Below are positions 46,130 through 54,989 of a DNA stretch of 64,000 bases, piece after piece. The translations under genes and the position numbers were made by a program. Below the pieces are notes generated by a model, which had not been told where the DNA came from, searched no databases, and saw nothing but the letters and a program-made list of their open reading frames with translations. Each line of letters opens with the position of its first letter. Positions within the stretch are counted from its first letter, which is position 1. The DNA comes from Nostoc sp. LEGE 06077 (GTDB lineage Bacteria > Cyanobacteriota > Cyanobacteriia > Cyanobacteriales > Nostocaceae), in NCBI RefSeq assembly GCF_015207705.1, contig NZ_JADEWI010000004.1:183107-247106 (forward strand), written 5' to 3'.

Positions 46130-48310
46130 TTAACTTTCCAACTTTCTTAAAAAATCGGCAAGCACAGTTTTATCCTGAAATGTTGCTCGAATCGTATCAT
46201 TATTATTGTAATCAACAATAACTTCAAATCTCTCAAAGTTACCATTGGGGTTATCAATATTAAGTGTATTTAACTCCATAAGTGCGTTATCAATACTCTC
46301 AAACTCATATCTCACTGCAAAAAGTGGCATGATAACTATTTTAGTAACGTAACGCTCAAGACTGTTTCTCAGCGTTGCCATAAAAATGTCTACTTCTTTT
46401 TGAGAAACTTGCATTAAAGCTTGTCTCAGGTTTTCTTTATCTGAGCTACTAAGACTCGCTAATCTCTTTGATGCTGTTGTATAAAGTTCATGAGGAGTGT
46501 CTTCATCAAAAGCAACATCGAAATCAATTGTTTTAAATGCTGAAACTACATCTTTGTAAGGAATATAAATAACTGCAAAGCCATTATTTTTTAGTTGTTC
46601 TAGTGCTGGTTTGGTAAAGTCTCCTGCTAATACTACTCCATAGAATGGGGCAGACAAATGATGAAGCTCAATAATCGGTAAGATAGCCCCTTGTATTTCT
46701 TGAGCTTTATTTTTGGAGTGTTTTGTATATCTCCGCCATGCAGACTCAATAAATGCAACTGGTCTACCAATTTTATCATCTGTACCATCAACTTCAATGA
46801 CAAAATCTAAATCGTGTTTGTTACCATATTTATCTTTCCAAGTAACTTTTTTTCCAGTTCTGGCTGGACGCGCTTTTTGTGAATCGAGATAATAATTTTT
46901 GGTTTGAGCAAACTGCTGTAGTCGGGGTTTGAGAATATCGTCTAAAACAATATCTTCTAGAAGTTTCCCTAGTGCTTGACCAAATTTATGTGATGGTGAT
47001 TGTGCCATAATCTTGCTTTCTATCCAAAGTCTTCCTTCGTGGAGTGGAACATCATGTTTTCGATTTTTCCACTTGACATTTCGTTGTCTAATTTGTTCAA
47101 AAGACCAATCATCAAAACCTGCTGCGATCGCTAATTCTCCTAACCACTTCTCTACAGGAACATATACACCATAAGGGGCTGAATCTCCTACCACAAGGCA
47201 CATTCTGCAATCAGAATTTGCAACTCGATGCAGAGATTGAAAGACTTTTGCCATATCCGCAAAATAAGCAGCAATCATTGTATGATATGCTTTATTGCCG
47301 CCCTTAGTCCCTCGAACTGCTTCTAACTCTTTACAAGTAGGAATTAGTTCATCTTTGATTGGTTCGATAATAGATTCAGCTATCAAAGAATCTAAGCTAA
47401 GTTTTTCCTTAGAAACGTGTTGTGAACTTGAGCGAATCAAGAACTTACGGACTGTTTCATGCAAATCTCCCCAAGAATTAACTTCACCCCAAAAAGTCAT
47501 TTCCAGACGTGTTGCATCTGCGTAATCATAATTATTTGCATAGGGTGGAGATGTTATAACTAAATCAATTGATTTATCTGGAATACCTGCTAAATTTCTC
47601 GCATCTCCTTGAATTAGGTTAGCTCTGCTGACTCTTTTAAAAGACTGCATATAAAGCATATCTTCTTGCATGAGAGAAACTTGCTTATCTAGTGCATCAA
47701 AAGGTTCACAAATTTTGACTTTCCGTTTATTTGGGAGAATATATTGCCATTGTGCCGTACCTACATAACTTGATGACCGTAAAATAGCGCAAACTGCCAA
47801 AAAAATTAGAAATTGCAAATCTTCAGATAACTTTGGCGCATTTTCTAGATATGCTTGCTTTATTTTTAAGAGATTTATTAGCGTTTCTTCCGTGTAACAC
47901 TTGCTTAATAAAGCGGGAATATTTTCAGGGAATTTTAGTGTTAAATTAGCTGCAAAATCCTTAATTTCATTTATTGCAGCCACAAAATCATGGCTATCTA
48001 CATTCCATGAAAGCTTTCCTTTAGCAAGTCGATAAACAAAAGGATGTGCTTCAACACCGTAAGAACTAACACCTAACTGATCAGCAACAATACAAGCAGT
48101 ACCGGAGCCTGCAAATGGATCAAGAATAGTTTGAGGTTTTAACTCTTTAATTAATTGTTCAACCCAAGCCGCAGAGAAACCAGCGGAATAACGAAACCAC
48201 CGATGGATTGGTAATTTCATATTGTCAGTGAAAGTTCCTGCTCTTTCTCTAACAATTTTTGGCAAATCAGCATCTAAGTTGAGCAGAGGAAGTTGAGAGG
48301 GATTAGTCAT
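46130..48310 (-). CDS. DNA methyltransferase with nuclease-like C-terminal half
   Basis: A 726-residue protein. The first half has the S-adenosylmethionine motif LDPFAGSGTACIVADQLG (about 40-60) and the catalytic TSPPYANNYDY (about 250), the N4-cytosine/N6-adenine methylase class. A further segment about residues 480-570 has HDLDFVIEVDG and AFIESAWRRYTKHSKNK, whose Asp and Glu-x-x spacing suggests a PD-(D/E)XK-type restriction domain in the same chain. If so it is a single-chain restriction-modification enzyme; if the C-terminal part only recognises DNA, it is a solitary methylase. It lies in the leftward cargo group upstream of the other nuclease-like genes. Confidence 0.8.
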   Translation of the reverse strand: MTNPSQLPLLNLDADLPKIVRERAGTFTDNMKLPIHRWFRYSAGFSAAWVEQLIKELKPQTILDPFAGSGTACIVADQLGVSSYGVEAHPFVYRLAKGKLSWNVDSHDFVAAINEIKDFAANLTLKFPENIPALLSKCYTEETLINLLKIKQAYLENAPKLSEDLQFLIFLAVCAILRSSSYVGTAQWQYILPNKRKVKICEPFDALDKQVSLMQEDMLYMQSFKRVSRANLIQGDARNLAGIPDKSIDLVITSPPYANNYDYADATRLEMTFWGEVNSWGDLHETVRKFLIRSSSQHVSKEKLSLDSLIAESIIEPIKDELIPTCKELEAVRGTKGGNKAYHTMIAAYFADMAKVFQSLHRVANSDCRMCLVVGDSAPYGVYVPVEKWLGELAIAAGFDDWSFEQIRQRNVKWKNRKHDVPLHEGRLWIESKIMAQSPSHKFGQALGKLLEDIVLDDILKPRLQQFAQTKNYYLDSQKARPARTGKKVTWKDKYGNKHDLDFVIEVDGTDDKIGRPVAFIESAWRRYTKHSKNKAQEIQGAILPIIELHHLSAPFYGVVLAGDFTKPALEQLKNNGFAVIYIPYKDVVSAFKTIDFDVAFDEDTPHELYTTASKRLASLSSSDKENLRQALMQVSQKEVDIFMATLRNSLERYVTKIVIMPLFAVRYEFESIDNALMELNTLNIDNPNGNFERFEVIVDYNNNDTIRATFQDKTVLADFLRKLES

Positions 48311-48411
48311 TAATAAACGGGATGAAATTTGTTGTTGTGGCTCAGTATGGGAAAGCCAAACCAGTCTTTGAGTTATGGAGATACAGACTTAGTGTAAGCG
48401 ATCGCATAACT

Positions 48412-49329
48412 TCATCCCCAACAGTAAAGCGATCGCCTGTATAATTCCTTAATTATGTACTTTTTTCTTTTAGGATAAGGCTTTAAATAAGCATACCTAC
48501 GCTTACTTAAATGTTTCACTAGTTCAGCAAGCCTACTTTGTACCTTATTAGGGAATGAGTCAAATGGATTTGGACACTCTACTAAGGCAATAAACCGCTC
48601 ACACACTTTTATACTTTGCCGACACTGATACTTGATTTCTTTTGCTTCCACTAATTCTTCTAATACTAATGCCTCACTTAGAATCAGCGTACTTATATAA
48701 ACCGCATAGAATGCAGATTGTAAAGTATTTGAGGCTTGCCAGTATGAGTAATAAATATCATCTTCACGATAGTTTCCAGAGGCAATCATATTGGGATGAG
48801 TATGCTCACTCAGAAATGGAAACATAACAGTATGTACCTCTTTATCAAACTGATACTTACTTCCATGTACTAAAGTTGAGATACCTATGCCATAGGTTGA
48901 TATCTCTCCAGTTTCAGAATCGATGACTTGGTTACACATCTTATTTCCTTTTTTAGAAACAGGATGTTTAAATCGACCTGTATAAATACCAATCTTTTTT
49001 TGTACAAAGTCGTCTATATGGTCGGGATTTTGAAGCACATATACAATGTGTAAATAGCTTTCATAAACGCTACGTAAAAGAATCATGGCATCTTCTGGCA
49101 GTCTATTATCCAGTAGTAATGAGACAGCCATCAATGATTTACAAGCCTTTGTAAAACAGTAGAAAACGTAATCATGCACAACTATCTCTTGGGAAAAATC
49201 ATCTTCAGCGATCGCATCTGCTGTAGCATATTCAAATACTATTTCTTGAAAAAGACAAATTTGTGAACCAAGTCGTCTTTTAAAGGCTATTAATAATCTA
49301 GTTAAAGCTTGTCGTTCTTGTGCAGTCAT
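48412..49329 (-). CDS. DUF5677-like protein, function unknown
   Basis: A 305-residue soluble helical protein. The segment AMILLRSVYESYLHIVYVLQNP (shortened here: LLRSVYESYLHIVYVL, about 82-98) and the later SEALVLEELVEA match my memory of the DUF5677 family, found scattered in bacteria and often near mobile or defence genes. A surface loop has an acidic and HTHPN-containing stretch (about 175). No catalytic residues can be assigned. It is 101 bases upstream of the methylase gene and in the same direction. Confidence 0.55.
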   Translation of the reverse strand: MTAQERQALTRLLIAFKRRLGSQICLFQEIVFEYATADAIAEDDFSQEIVVHDYVFYCFTKACKSLMAVSLLLDNRLPEDAMILLRSVYESYLHIVYVLQNPDHIDDFVQKKIGIYTGRFKHPVSKKGNKMCNQVIDSETGEISTYGIGISTLVHGSKYQFDKEVHTVMFPFLSEHTHPNMIASGNYREDDIYYSYWQASNTLQSAFYAVYISTLILSEALVLEELVEAKEIKYQCRQSIKVCERFIALVECPNPFDSFPNKVQSRLAELVKHLSKRRYAYLKPYPKRKKYIIKELYRRSLYCWG

Positions 49330-49418
49330 TATATTTTTTTACTATTATAAAATATCATCCAATATTCATCGAAATAATCCGAATACAACCACTAATATTC
49401 GGATTAAATCTCTTATGA

Positions 49419-50165
49419 TTAATCTTCTGATGGTGAATACTTACACCACCTATCCCAAGGTGATAATTCATCCCTAATGAAGAACGACTTATAAATCTTC
49501 GCTAGAAATGGGAGCTTATATGAACTTCTTGAATAGAATTCAACTTGGCGCAGAAAAGAATCAAAAGTTCGTATCTGAATGTTTTGTGTAGAATTATTAA
49601 ATTGTGCCTTATAAGCTTGCTTTCTTAAATCTTGCTTGAGTTCAGATTCTCGTCCAATAATCAGCACACCAAAAGGAGAGGTAAATGATGTGACTCCTAG
49701 TACATCTCTAATATGTCCTTGATATTTTGTACAGAAGCCAATGTAATCTTTAATCTGACTAAGACCACTTGCTAGTTGAGCGGTTTCAACAATTCGACCA
49801 TTTTTATCTTCTTTGTAAAGACGATCTCCCGGTGACTTTAAATCAACAACCCACCATGTCACTCCATCAGAATTCTCTCCAGCAAACAGGTAATCTGGAA
49901 TTTTCCCGGTTCCATTGACAAAACCTGAAGGTTTTATTATGGGTTGTTTAATAATCCAACTATCGTGATGACCAGTACGAAAGAAAGCCGACGTGAAAGA
50001 TAATAAAGAGAGATTGTGTCTGAGAAAAAAATCGATTTCAGTTTCACTAGCATTTTTAGAGATTAGAAAAATCAACTTTGCTAGATCATCTTCAATAAAG
50101 TTATGAGGATCAACTCTATATTCCTTTGGTGGATAATCACCTTCGAGAGCATTAGGGAAGCGCAT
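49419..50165 (-). CDS. Shedu-like (DUF4263) predicted nuclease
   Basis: The frame opens at a TTG (50183), but the ATG at 50165 (MRFPNALEGDY) is the likelier start, giving 248 residues. The C-terminal half has KIPDYLFAGE, then TWWVVDLKSPGDRLY, then QLASGLSQIKDYIGF: the Pro-Asp, Asp-x-Lys and Gln pattern of the PD-(D/E)XK domain in Shedu (SduA) phage-defence proteins. Shedu proteins act alone as nucleases, so no partner is needed. The usual Glu of the E-x-K is Asp here (VDLK), an allowed variant in this superfamily. It sits 89 bases upstream of the DUF5677 gene. A restriction endonuclease of another type is the alternative. Confidence 0.6.
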   Translation of the reverse strand: MRFPNALEGDYPPKEYRVDPHNFIEDDLAKLIFLISKNASETEIDFFLRHNLSLLSFTSAFFRTGHHDSWIIKQPIIKPSGFVNGTGKIPDYLFAGENSDGVTWWVVDLKSPGDRLYKEDKNGRIVETAQLASGLSQIKDYIGFCTKYQGHIRDVLGVTSFTSPFGVLIIGRESELKQDLRKQAYKAQFNNSTQNIQIRTFDSFLRQVEFYSRSSYKLPFLAKIYKSFFIRDELSPWDRWCKYSPSED

Positions 50166-50183
50166 AATATTGGAAATAATCAA

Positions 50184-50536
50184 CTATTTAAAATAGTAGT
50201 ACACTTGTATTGAATTGAGTTAATCGCTAAACTGTTTTTTATAAGTGTTCATGATTTTATACAGTTATATACCATACATGAAATATGTTTATATTACGTT
50301 ACGATTGAAGATAAGAAACCATTGGTAATCTATACAGCATTGAAGCGATCGCCTGTGAACATACTTCTTTTTCGTACAGCATATATTGAAGCGATCGCAC
50401 TTACCATGTGTAATTATCAAGCATTTATTGAGGCAATCGCACTTTATCATGTGTAATTATCAGCAAGCGATCGCCTGTGAATATACTTTCTTTTTACTTC
50501 AGAATCTATTGAGGCGATGACTCAAGCTATGCCATA
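50184..50536. repeat. Intergenic region with degenerate repeats in A-B-B-A order
   Basis: No gene. From about 50339 to 50520 four units of about 40-47 bases, most joined by TTGA(A/G)GC-type links, appear: GCGATCGCCTGTGAACATACTT, GCGATCGCACTTACCATGTG, CAATCGCACTTTATCATGTG and GCGATCGCCTGTGAATATACT (each beginning quoted in part). The outer two match one another and the inner two match one another. Each starts with a HIP1 octamer or a one-base variant. Confidence 0.7.
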
Positions 50537-51223
50537 TTAAGTATTAGGCTTTATACAATATCCATATCGGCTCATTAATTTCTGTACTTTTATATAGCCA
50601 AAGAAATCAATATACTGCCATAATATTTCATAAAATTCCAAACTTTTTCTTTCACTTTGTTTATTTCCAATAATATTGAACCAATAATTAAGATAAGGAT
50701 AAAAATCTTCTTTACTTACCAGTCCAGTTTCAATAAAAGATTCAAATCTTTCTAGATAATCAAGAAAAACATCAAAATGATCCCTGAGCAAAGTTTCCGC
50801 AGGAGTAAACCCTTTTGGTTCATTCATATATGTCTTGGCTTGAAGAGCCTTGCATAGTTCAACATCAATATTGAAAATTGATACTTCTTGGGAAAGATTG
50901 ATTTTACGGCGGTTCCAATCAAGCATTAACATTACATTTTTAATAACTGGATCAGATTTAAATTCTTTCATTTCTTTAGCAACTAATTCAGCTTTTTTCC
51001 ATTTTTTATCTTTCCTATACTGCTCAATTCCTCTCCATAATGTAAAAAGAGCAAAACTAGTACCAAGAATAGAAATAATAGTATCAATTCTTTCTTTGGT
51101 AGAAAGACTATTTGTACTATTTTGATTTTGAGATGCAAAGCTTGGCTCTGTAAAATAAAGTAATATCATCAGAGATGAGATTAATATATAAGCTGGAGTA
51201 TATATTGATTTTTTAGTAAACAT
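50537..51223 (-). CDS. Membrane-anchored protein of unknown function
   Basis: I chose the ATG at 51223 (MFTKKSIYTPAYILISSLMI) over the TTG at 51259, giving 228 residues. Residues about 8-30 are a hydrophobic signal or anchor ending in SFASQ, which could be a signal-peptidase site. A second hydrophobic segment, IDTIISILGTSFALFTLWRG (about 45-63), precedes a basic stretch QYRKDKKWKKAELVAKEMKE. The remaining 150 residues are cytoplasmic-looking and helical with many aromatic residues. I do not recognise a family with certainty. It lies between xisA and the Shedu-like gene, in the same direction. Confidence 0.6.
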   Translation of the reverse strand: MFTKKSIYTPAYILISSLMILLYFTEPSFASQNQNSTNSLSTKERIDTIISILGTSFALFTLWRGIEQYRKDKKWKKAELVAKEMKEFKSDPVIKNVMLMLDWNRRKINLSQEVSIFNIDVELCKALQAKTYMNEPKGFTPAETLLRDHFDVFLDYLERFESFIETGLVSKEDFYPYLNYWFNIIGNKQSERKSLEFYEILWQYIDFFGYIKVQKLMSRYGYCIKPNT

Positions 51224-51361
51224 AAACAGTGTTATTTCAAGTAAATAGCATAATAACAAGAATCAGACCCAGCTATTTACGTACAATTACTTAAATAGAA
51301 AATTTAGTATAAGACCAGGGTTATCATTTGAGATAAGGAATAAAATAGTTTTTAAGCCAAT

Positions 51362-52780
51362 TCAAATACGCTTATAAACTAACTCCATCTTTAACTTCTC
51401 AATTTCCAACTTCAACCTTTCATTTTCCATCTTCAACCTAGCATTCTCCTCCCTAATAACTTCAATCTCATTCTTCTTAGTCAACGCTTGATTAATCGCC
51501 AGCTTCCGCATATCTAGCGAGAACCAACGCTGATATGTCTGGGTATGAACTTGCATACTATGTCCTAAATTATCTGCTGCTGCTTTGATTGGTATGCCTA
51601 AAATATGCGCTCTAATTGCCCAGGCGTGACGTAAATCGTAAGGTTTGAAATCTAAGCCGATTTTGCGAAACCACCAACTAATTCTTTGTGTTAAGGCTGT
51701 TATTTCTGCGTGATTAGTTTTATCTTTTTTACTAATTGCTGTCGCCAGCATTTCTAAATATTTGGAATTTCTTAAATCAAACTCATCAATCCATTCTTTA
51801 TGTAATGGTAATGCTTGTCTTTCCCCAGTTTTACATTCTTTATCTACCTTCCATGTTAAGTCTGCATTTTCTTTGCTCAACCACCAATCAATATCAGGGT
51901 TGATAAAAATTTCTCTGGGGCGTAAACCAAAAACTGCTAACATTCCATACGTCCATCGCCACAGTTGCCAGCTATCTTTTACATCTTGATTAACTTGATT
52001 TCCTCTTGTAGTTAAATAGTCATCAAACTTGGTAATTCCTGATAATATTTCTGCGTCTGTGGGAATGTTGCGAGAATTGCGATCGGGCATTTTGGCATAT
52101 TTAGACAAATCAATTTCTATATTGAATGTCTGGCAAAAGGCTGATATGGCTCTGGTAGCATTATATCTAGCCCATTCTTTATCGATTTGTTCAATTGAAT
52201 TGATGAGATTTTCTGCTGTTGCTAAATCTTTGGGATTAGTGTATCGCTGAGTGCGGGAAAAATAGTAAAAGAAAGTATGTTCGCTTTTAGTGGTGCGTTT
52301 GTGGGTTTTAAAATACTCTTCTGCGAATTTTTCCAGTAAATCGCCTATGGTTTGTGAATCTTTTTTTGTGGCTTCTTTGCCTAAATATTTATCGTTCCAT
52401 TCAAAGGTTTTACGAGCGATTAGTTTGCCTAATTCATAAGCTTCCTCTTCCGCCGTCTTGAGTCCATCCCAGTTAGCGGGAATATTCAAACTGAGATTGT
52501 ATTGCTTTCTACCAGTGCCGTTGCTGTCCTTGTCTCCGGGTTTAATTGGTAAAGTCGCCCTTAATTGCAGACTTCCATTCGATTCACGAATTGATACTTT
52601 TGTTTTTGCAGACTTCAAACGCAGATTTACTTTTTCTAGTTCTTGTAAGACTTTGGCTCTCATGTGTTCTCTTTGCTGCTGTGCTTGCAGACTTGAGCCG
52701 AGAAAACTGCCGTCGGTAGATGAAAGCGGCTCTAAGTCTGCAAAGGCTTGCTGATATTTGTCTTCACCCTGATTTTCCAT
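51362..52780 (-). CDS. xisA: Site-specific tyrosine recombinase XisA, nifD-element excisionase
   Basis: The 472-residue phage-integrase-family enzyme excises the nifD element in differentiating heterocysts. The catalytic domain shows the first Arg in VFGLRPREIF (near 290), then PYDLRHAWAIR (near 385), LGHSMQVH and the nucleophile Tyr416 in TQTYQRW. In the second box a Tyr stands where most integrases have His (YDLR rather than HDLR), which I recall as a trait of the XisA/XisC group. A basic coiled tail (KLKMENERLKLEIEKLKMEL region in part) ends the protein. It starts 118 bases inside the right core repeat, and the three sites in that gap probably control it. Confidence 0.95.
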   Translation of the reverse strand: MENQGEDKYQQAFADLEPLSSTDGSFLGSSLQAQQQREHMRAKVLQELEKVNLRLKSAKTKVSIRESNGSLQLRATLPIKPGDKDSNGTGRKQYNLSLNIPANWDGLKTAEEEAYELGKLIARKTFEWNDKYLGKEATKKDSQTIGDLLEKFAEEYFKTHKRTTKSEHTFFYYFSRTQRYTNPKDLATAENLINSIEQIDKEWARYNATRAISAFCQTFNIEIDLSKYAKMPDRNSRNIPTDAEILSGITKFDDYLTTRGNQVNQDVKDSWQLWRWTYGMLAVFGLRPREIFINPDIDWWLSKENADLTWKVDKECKTGERQALPLHKEWIDEFDLRNSKYLEMLATAISKKDKTNHAEITALTQRISWWFRKIGLDFKPYDLRHAWAIRAHILGIPIKAAADNLGHSMQVHTQTYQRWFSLDMRKLAINQALTKKNEIEVIREENARLKMENERLKLEIEKLKMELVYKRI

Positions 52781-52819
52781 CGCTGTGGTATTAGCCTATA
52801 TTTAGCCTAAAATTTAATG

Positions 52820-52866
52820 TGTTATCAGCGAACAATGTTTAAAACTAACACTGTTTAAAGTAAACA
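52820..52866 (-). promoter_or_regulatory. Three TGT-N9-ACA sites upstream of xisA (NtcA/BifA-type)
   Basis: Exact TGT-N9-ACA motifs occur at 52820-52834, 52836-52850 and 52852-52866, each 16 bases after the one before. In Anabaena the factor BifA (NtcA) binds TGT-N9/10-ACA sites in the xisA upstream region. The sites start 40 bases from the xisA ATG and could repress or activate it. The motif is palindromic and short, but three in phase are unlikely by chance. Confidence 0.8.
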
Positions 52867-52898
52867 TTACGCTGCTAAAAGCCATTAAACCACAAAAA

Positions 52899-53040
52899 GG
52901 ATTACTCCGGCCCTTATCACGGTTATGACGGATTTGCTATCTTCGCTCGTGATATGGACTTAGCACTCAACAGCCCCACTTGGAGCTTGATTGGCGCACC
53001 TTGGAAGAAAGCTGCTACTAAAGCTAAGGCTGCTGCTTAA
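52899..53040 (+). pseudogene. nifD: nifD 3' part, right of the nifD element
   Basis: Begins in the right core repeat GGATTACTCCG (52899-52909) and continues [20 protein letters not shown], ending [10 protein letters not shown] then TAA at 53038-53040. The frame joins 42845 exactly after excision. It lacks its own start and is not a decayed gene; it is the second part of a programmed split gene. Confidence 0.96.
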
Positions 53041-53245
53041 TTCATTCCCAAGAATAAAACGGATAGCCTGGGGTTTTTAGCCCCAGGAACCTAGGGAAGA
53101 ATGGTGAATGCTGAATGCTGGATGAAGACTTTTATTCATTATTCATGATTCATCACTCGTGACTCCCAAGGGGAGGAGCGATCGCCCCAGGCTCTCCCAA
53201 CACTTCAATTACTACACCAACAAGCAAGCGTAGAGAGATACACAA
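53041..53245. repeat. nifD-nifK spacer with a small hairpin and heptamer repeats
   Basis: CCTGGGG (53067-53073) pairs with CCCCAGG (53081-53087) across TTTTTAG. Next come GGTGAATGCTGAATGCTGGATGAA and TTCATTATTCATGATTCATC-type units (about 53103-53158, partly inverted to each other) and a HIP1 octamer. No gene. A GAGAGATACAC sequence precedes nifK. Confidence 0.65.
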
Positions 53246-54784
53246 ATGCCTCAGAATCCAGACAGAATTGTTGACCACGTTGATCTATTCAAACAGCCAG
53301 AATACACCGAGCTATTTGAAAACAAGAGAAAGAACTTTGAAGGCGCACATCCTCCTGAAGAAGTTGAAAGAGTTTCTGAATGGACAAAATCTTGGGACTA
53401 TCGGGAAAAGAACTTCGCTCGTGAAGCTTTAACCGTTAACCCCGCTAAAGGTTGTCAACCTGTAGGCGCAATGTTCGCGGCTTTAGGTTTTGAAGGTACT
53501 CTTCCCTTCGTTCAAGGTTCTCAAGGTTGTGTGGCTTACTTCCGTACCCACCTCAGCCGTCACTATAAAGAGCCTTGCTCCGCAGTTTCTTCTTCCATGA
53601 CAGAAGACGCAGCAGTATTCGGTGGCTTGAACAACATGATTGAAGGTATGCAAGTTTCATACCAACTGTACAAGCCTAAGATGATTGCTGTTTGCACCAC
53701 CTGTATGGCTGAAGTTATCGGTGATGACTTAGGCGCGTTCATCACCAACTCTAAGAATGCTGGTTCTATTCCTCAAGATTTCCCAGTACCTTTTGCTCAC
53801 ACCCCAAGTTTCGTAGGTTCCCACATCACTGGTTACGACAACATGATGAAGGGAATTCTGTTGAACTTGACAGAAGGCAAGAAAAAAGCTACCAGCAATG
53901 GCAAAATCAACATCATCCCTGGTTTTGATACCTATGTAGGTAACAACCGCGAAGTTAAGCGGATGTTGAACATCATGGGTGTTGACTACACCATTCTGTC
54001 TGACAGCAGCGACTACTTTGATTCACCCAACACTGGTGAATTTGATATGTACCCAGGTGGTACAAAGCTAGAAGATGCTGCTGATTCTATCAACGCTAAA
54101 GCAACAGTAGCTCTCCAAGCTTACACCACACCTAAAACCCGTGAGTATATCTCTACTCAATGGAAGCAAGAAACAAAAGTTGTGCGTCCCTTCGGTGTTA
54201 AAGGTACTGACGAATTCTTGACAGCTATCTCTGAATTGACTGGTAAAGCGATTCCTGAAGAATTGGAAATCGATCGCGGTCGTTTAGTTGATGCTATCAC
54301 CGATTCCTACGCTTGGATTCATGGTAAGAAATTCGCTATCTACGGCGATCCCGACTTGATCATCTCCATCACCAGCTTCTTGTTAGAAATGGGTGCTGAA
54401 CCAGTACACATCCTCTGCAACAACGGTGATGAAGTCTTCAAGAAAGAAATGGAAGCTATCTTAGCTGCTAGCCCATTCGGTAAAGAAGCTAAAGTTTGGA
54501 TTCAAAAAGACTTGTGGCACTTCCGTTCCTTGTTGTTCACAGAACCCGTAGACTTCTTCATCGGTAACTCTTACGGTAAGTACTTGTGGCGCGATACCAA
54601 AATCCCAATGGTGCGGATTGGTTATCCTCTCTTCGATCGCCACCACTTACACCGTTATGCTACCCTCGGCTACCAAGGTGGTCTAAACATCCTCAACTGG
54701 GTTGTTAACACTCTGTTGGATGAAATGGATCGCAGCACCAACATCACTGGTAAGACCGATATCTCCTTCGACTTGATTCGCTAG
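53246..54784 (+). CDS. nifK: Nitrogenase MoFe protein beta chain NifK
   Basis: The 512-residue beta chain pairs with NifD. P-cluster cysteines are in AKGCQPVGAM (near 70), GSQGCVAYFR (near 95) and TTCMAEVIGDD (near 153). HLSRHYKEPCSAVSSSMTED follows the second. The C-terminus (TLLDEMDRSTNITGKTDIS region) is normal and no element interrupts the gene. Codon use is highly biased as in nifH and nifD. Confidence 0.98.
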   Translation: MPQNPDRIVDHVDLFKQPEYTELFENKRKNFEGAHPPEEVERVSEWTKSWDYREKNFAREALTVNPAKGCQPVGAMFAALGFEGTLPFVQGSQGCVAYFRTHLSRHYKEPCSAVSSSMTEDAAVFGGLNNMIEGMQVSYQLYKPKMIAVCTTCMAEVIGDDLGAFITNSKNAGSIPQDFPVPFAHTPSFVGSHITGYDNMMKGILLNLTEGKKKATSNGKINIIPGFDTYVGNNREVKRMLNIMGVDYTILSDSSDYFDSPNTGEFDMYPGGTKLEDAADSINAKATVALQAYTTPKTREYISTQWKQETKVVRPFGVKGTDEFLTAISELTGKAIPEELEIDRGRLVDAITDSYAWIHGKKFAIYGDPDLIISITSFLLEMGAEPVHILCNNGDEVFKKEMEAILAASPFGKEAKVWIQKDLWHFRSLLFTEPVDFFIGNSYGKYLWRDTKIPMVRIGYPLFDRHHLHRYATLGYQGGLNILNWVVNTLLDEMDRSTNITGKTDISFDLIR

Positions 54785-54989
54785 AAATGGCGATCGCACC
54801 ATAGCTTGTTTGTTAAAAACAGCTAAGTAAGTCAAAAGGTAAAAGGTGAGGCAGTGCGTTGGGCGGGTTTCCCGACTTGAAGCAACTGCCGAACCCGAAG
54901 GGCAAGAGGTAAAACACTTACTCTTTTGCCTTTTGACTTTTTACCTTTTACTTTTCAACCTACCTATCTCTTGATTCAGCATCTCTATT
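54785..54989. repeat. Spacer after nifK with a GC-rich repeat between heptamer arms
   Basis: AGTCAAAAGGTAAAAGGTGAG at the left and its rough complement (CTTTTGACTTTTTACCTTTT, 54923-54955) at the right enclose GGCAGTGCGTTGGGCGGGTT...CGACTTGAAGCAACTGCC (54850-54890). The whole can fold into a long hairpin. Related GC-rich cores are at about 55674-55718 and 59550-59625. Confidence 0.7.

Larger units (their letters stand above)
42835..52909. mobile_element. nifD excision element, 10.06 kb
   Basis: Bounded by identical 11-bp repeats GGATTACTCCG at 42835-42845 and 52899-52909, the same core as in Anabaena PCC 7120. Flanking bases differ (G/A before, A/G after), so the repeat is exactly 11 bp. xisA lies at the right end. 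The cargo differs from the PCC 7120 element as I recall it: no cytochrome P450 is seen, and methylase and nuclease-like genes are present instead. Most cargo reads leftward. One crossover between the repeats would restore nifD. Confidence 0.96.

Noticed and set aside
50339..50520. CRISPR-like array
   Set aside because: Units are degenerate, of two types in mirrored order, without constant repeat-spacer lengths, and no cas genes are near.
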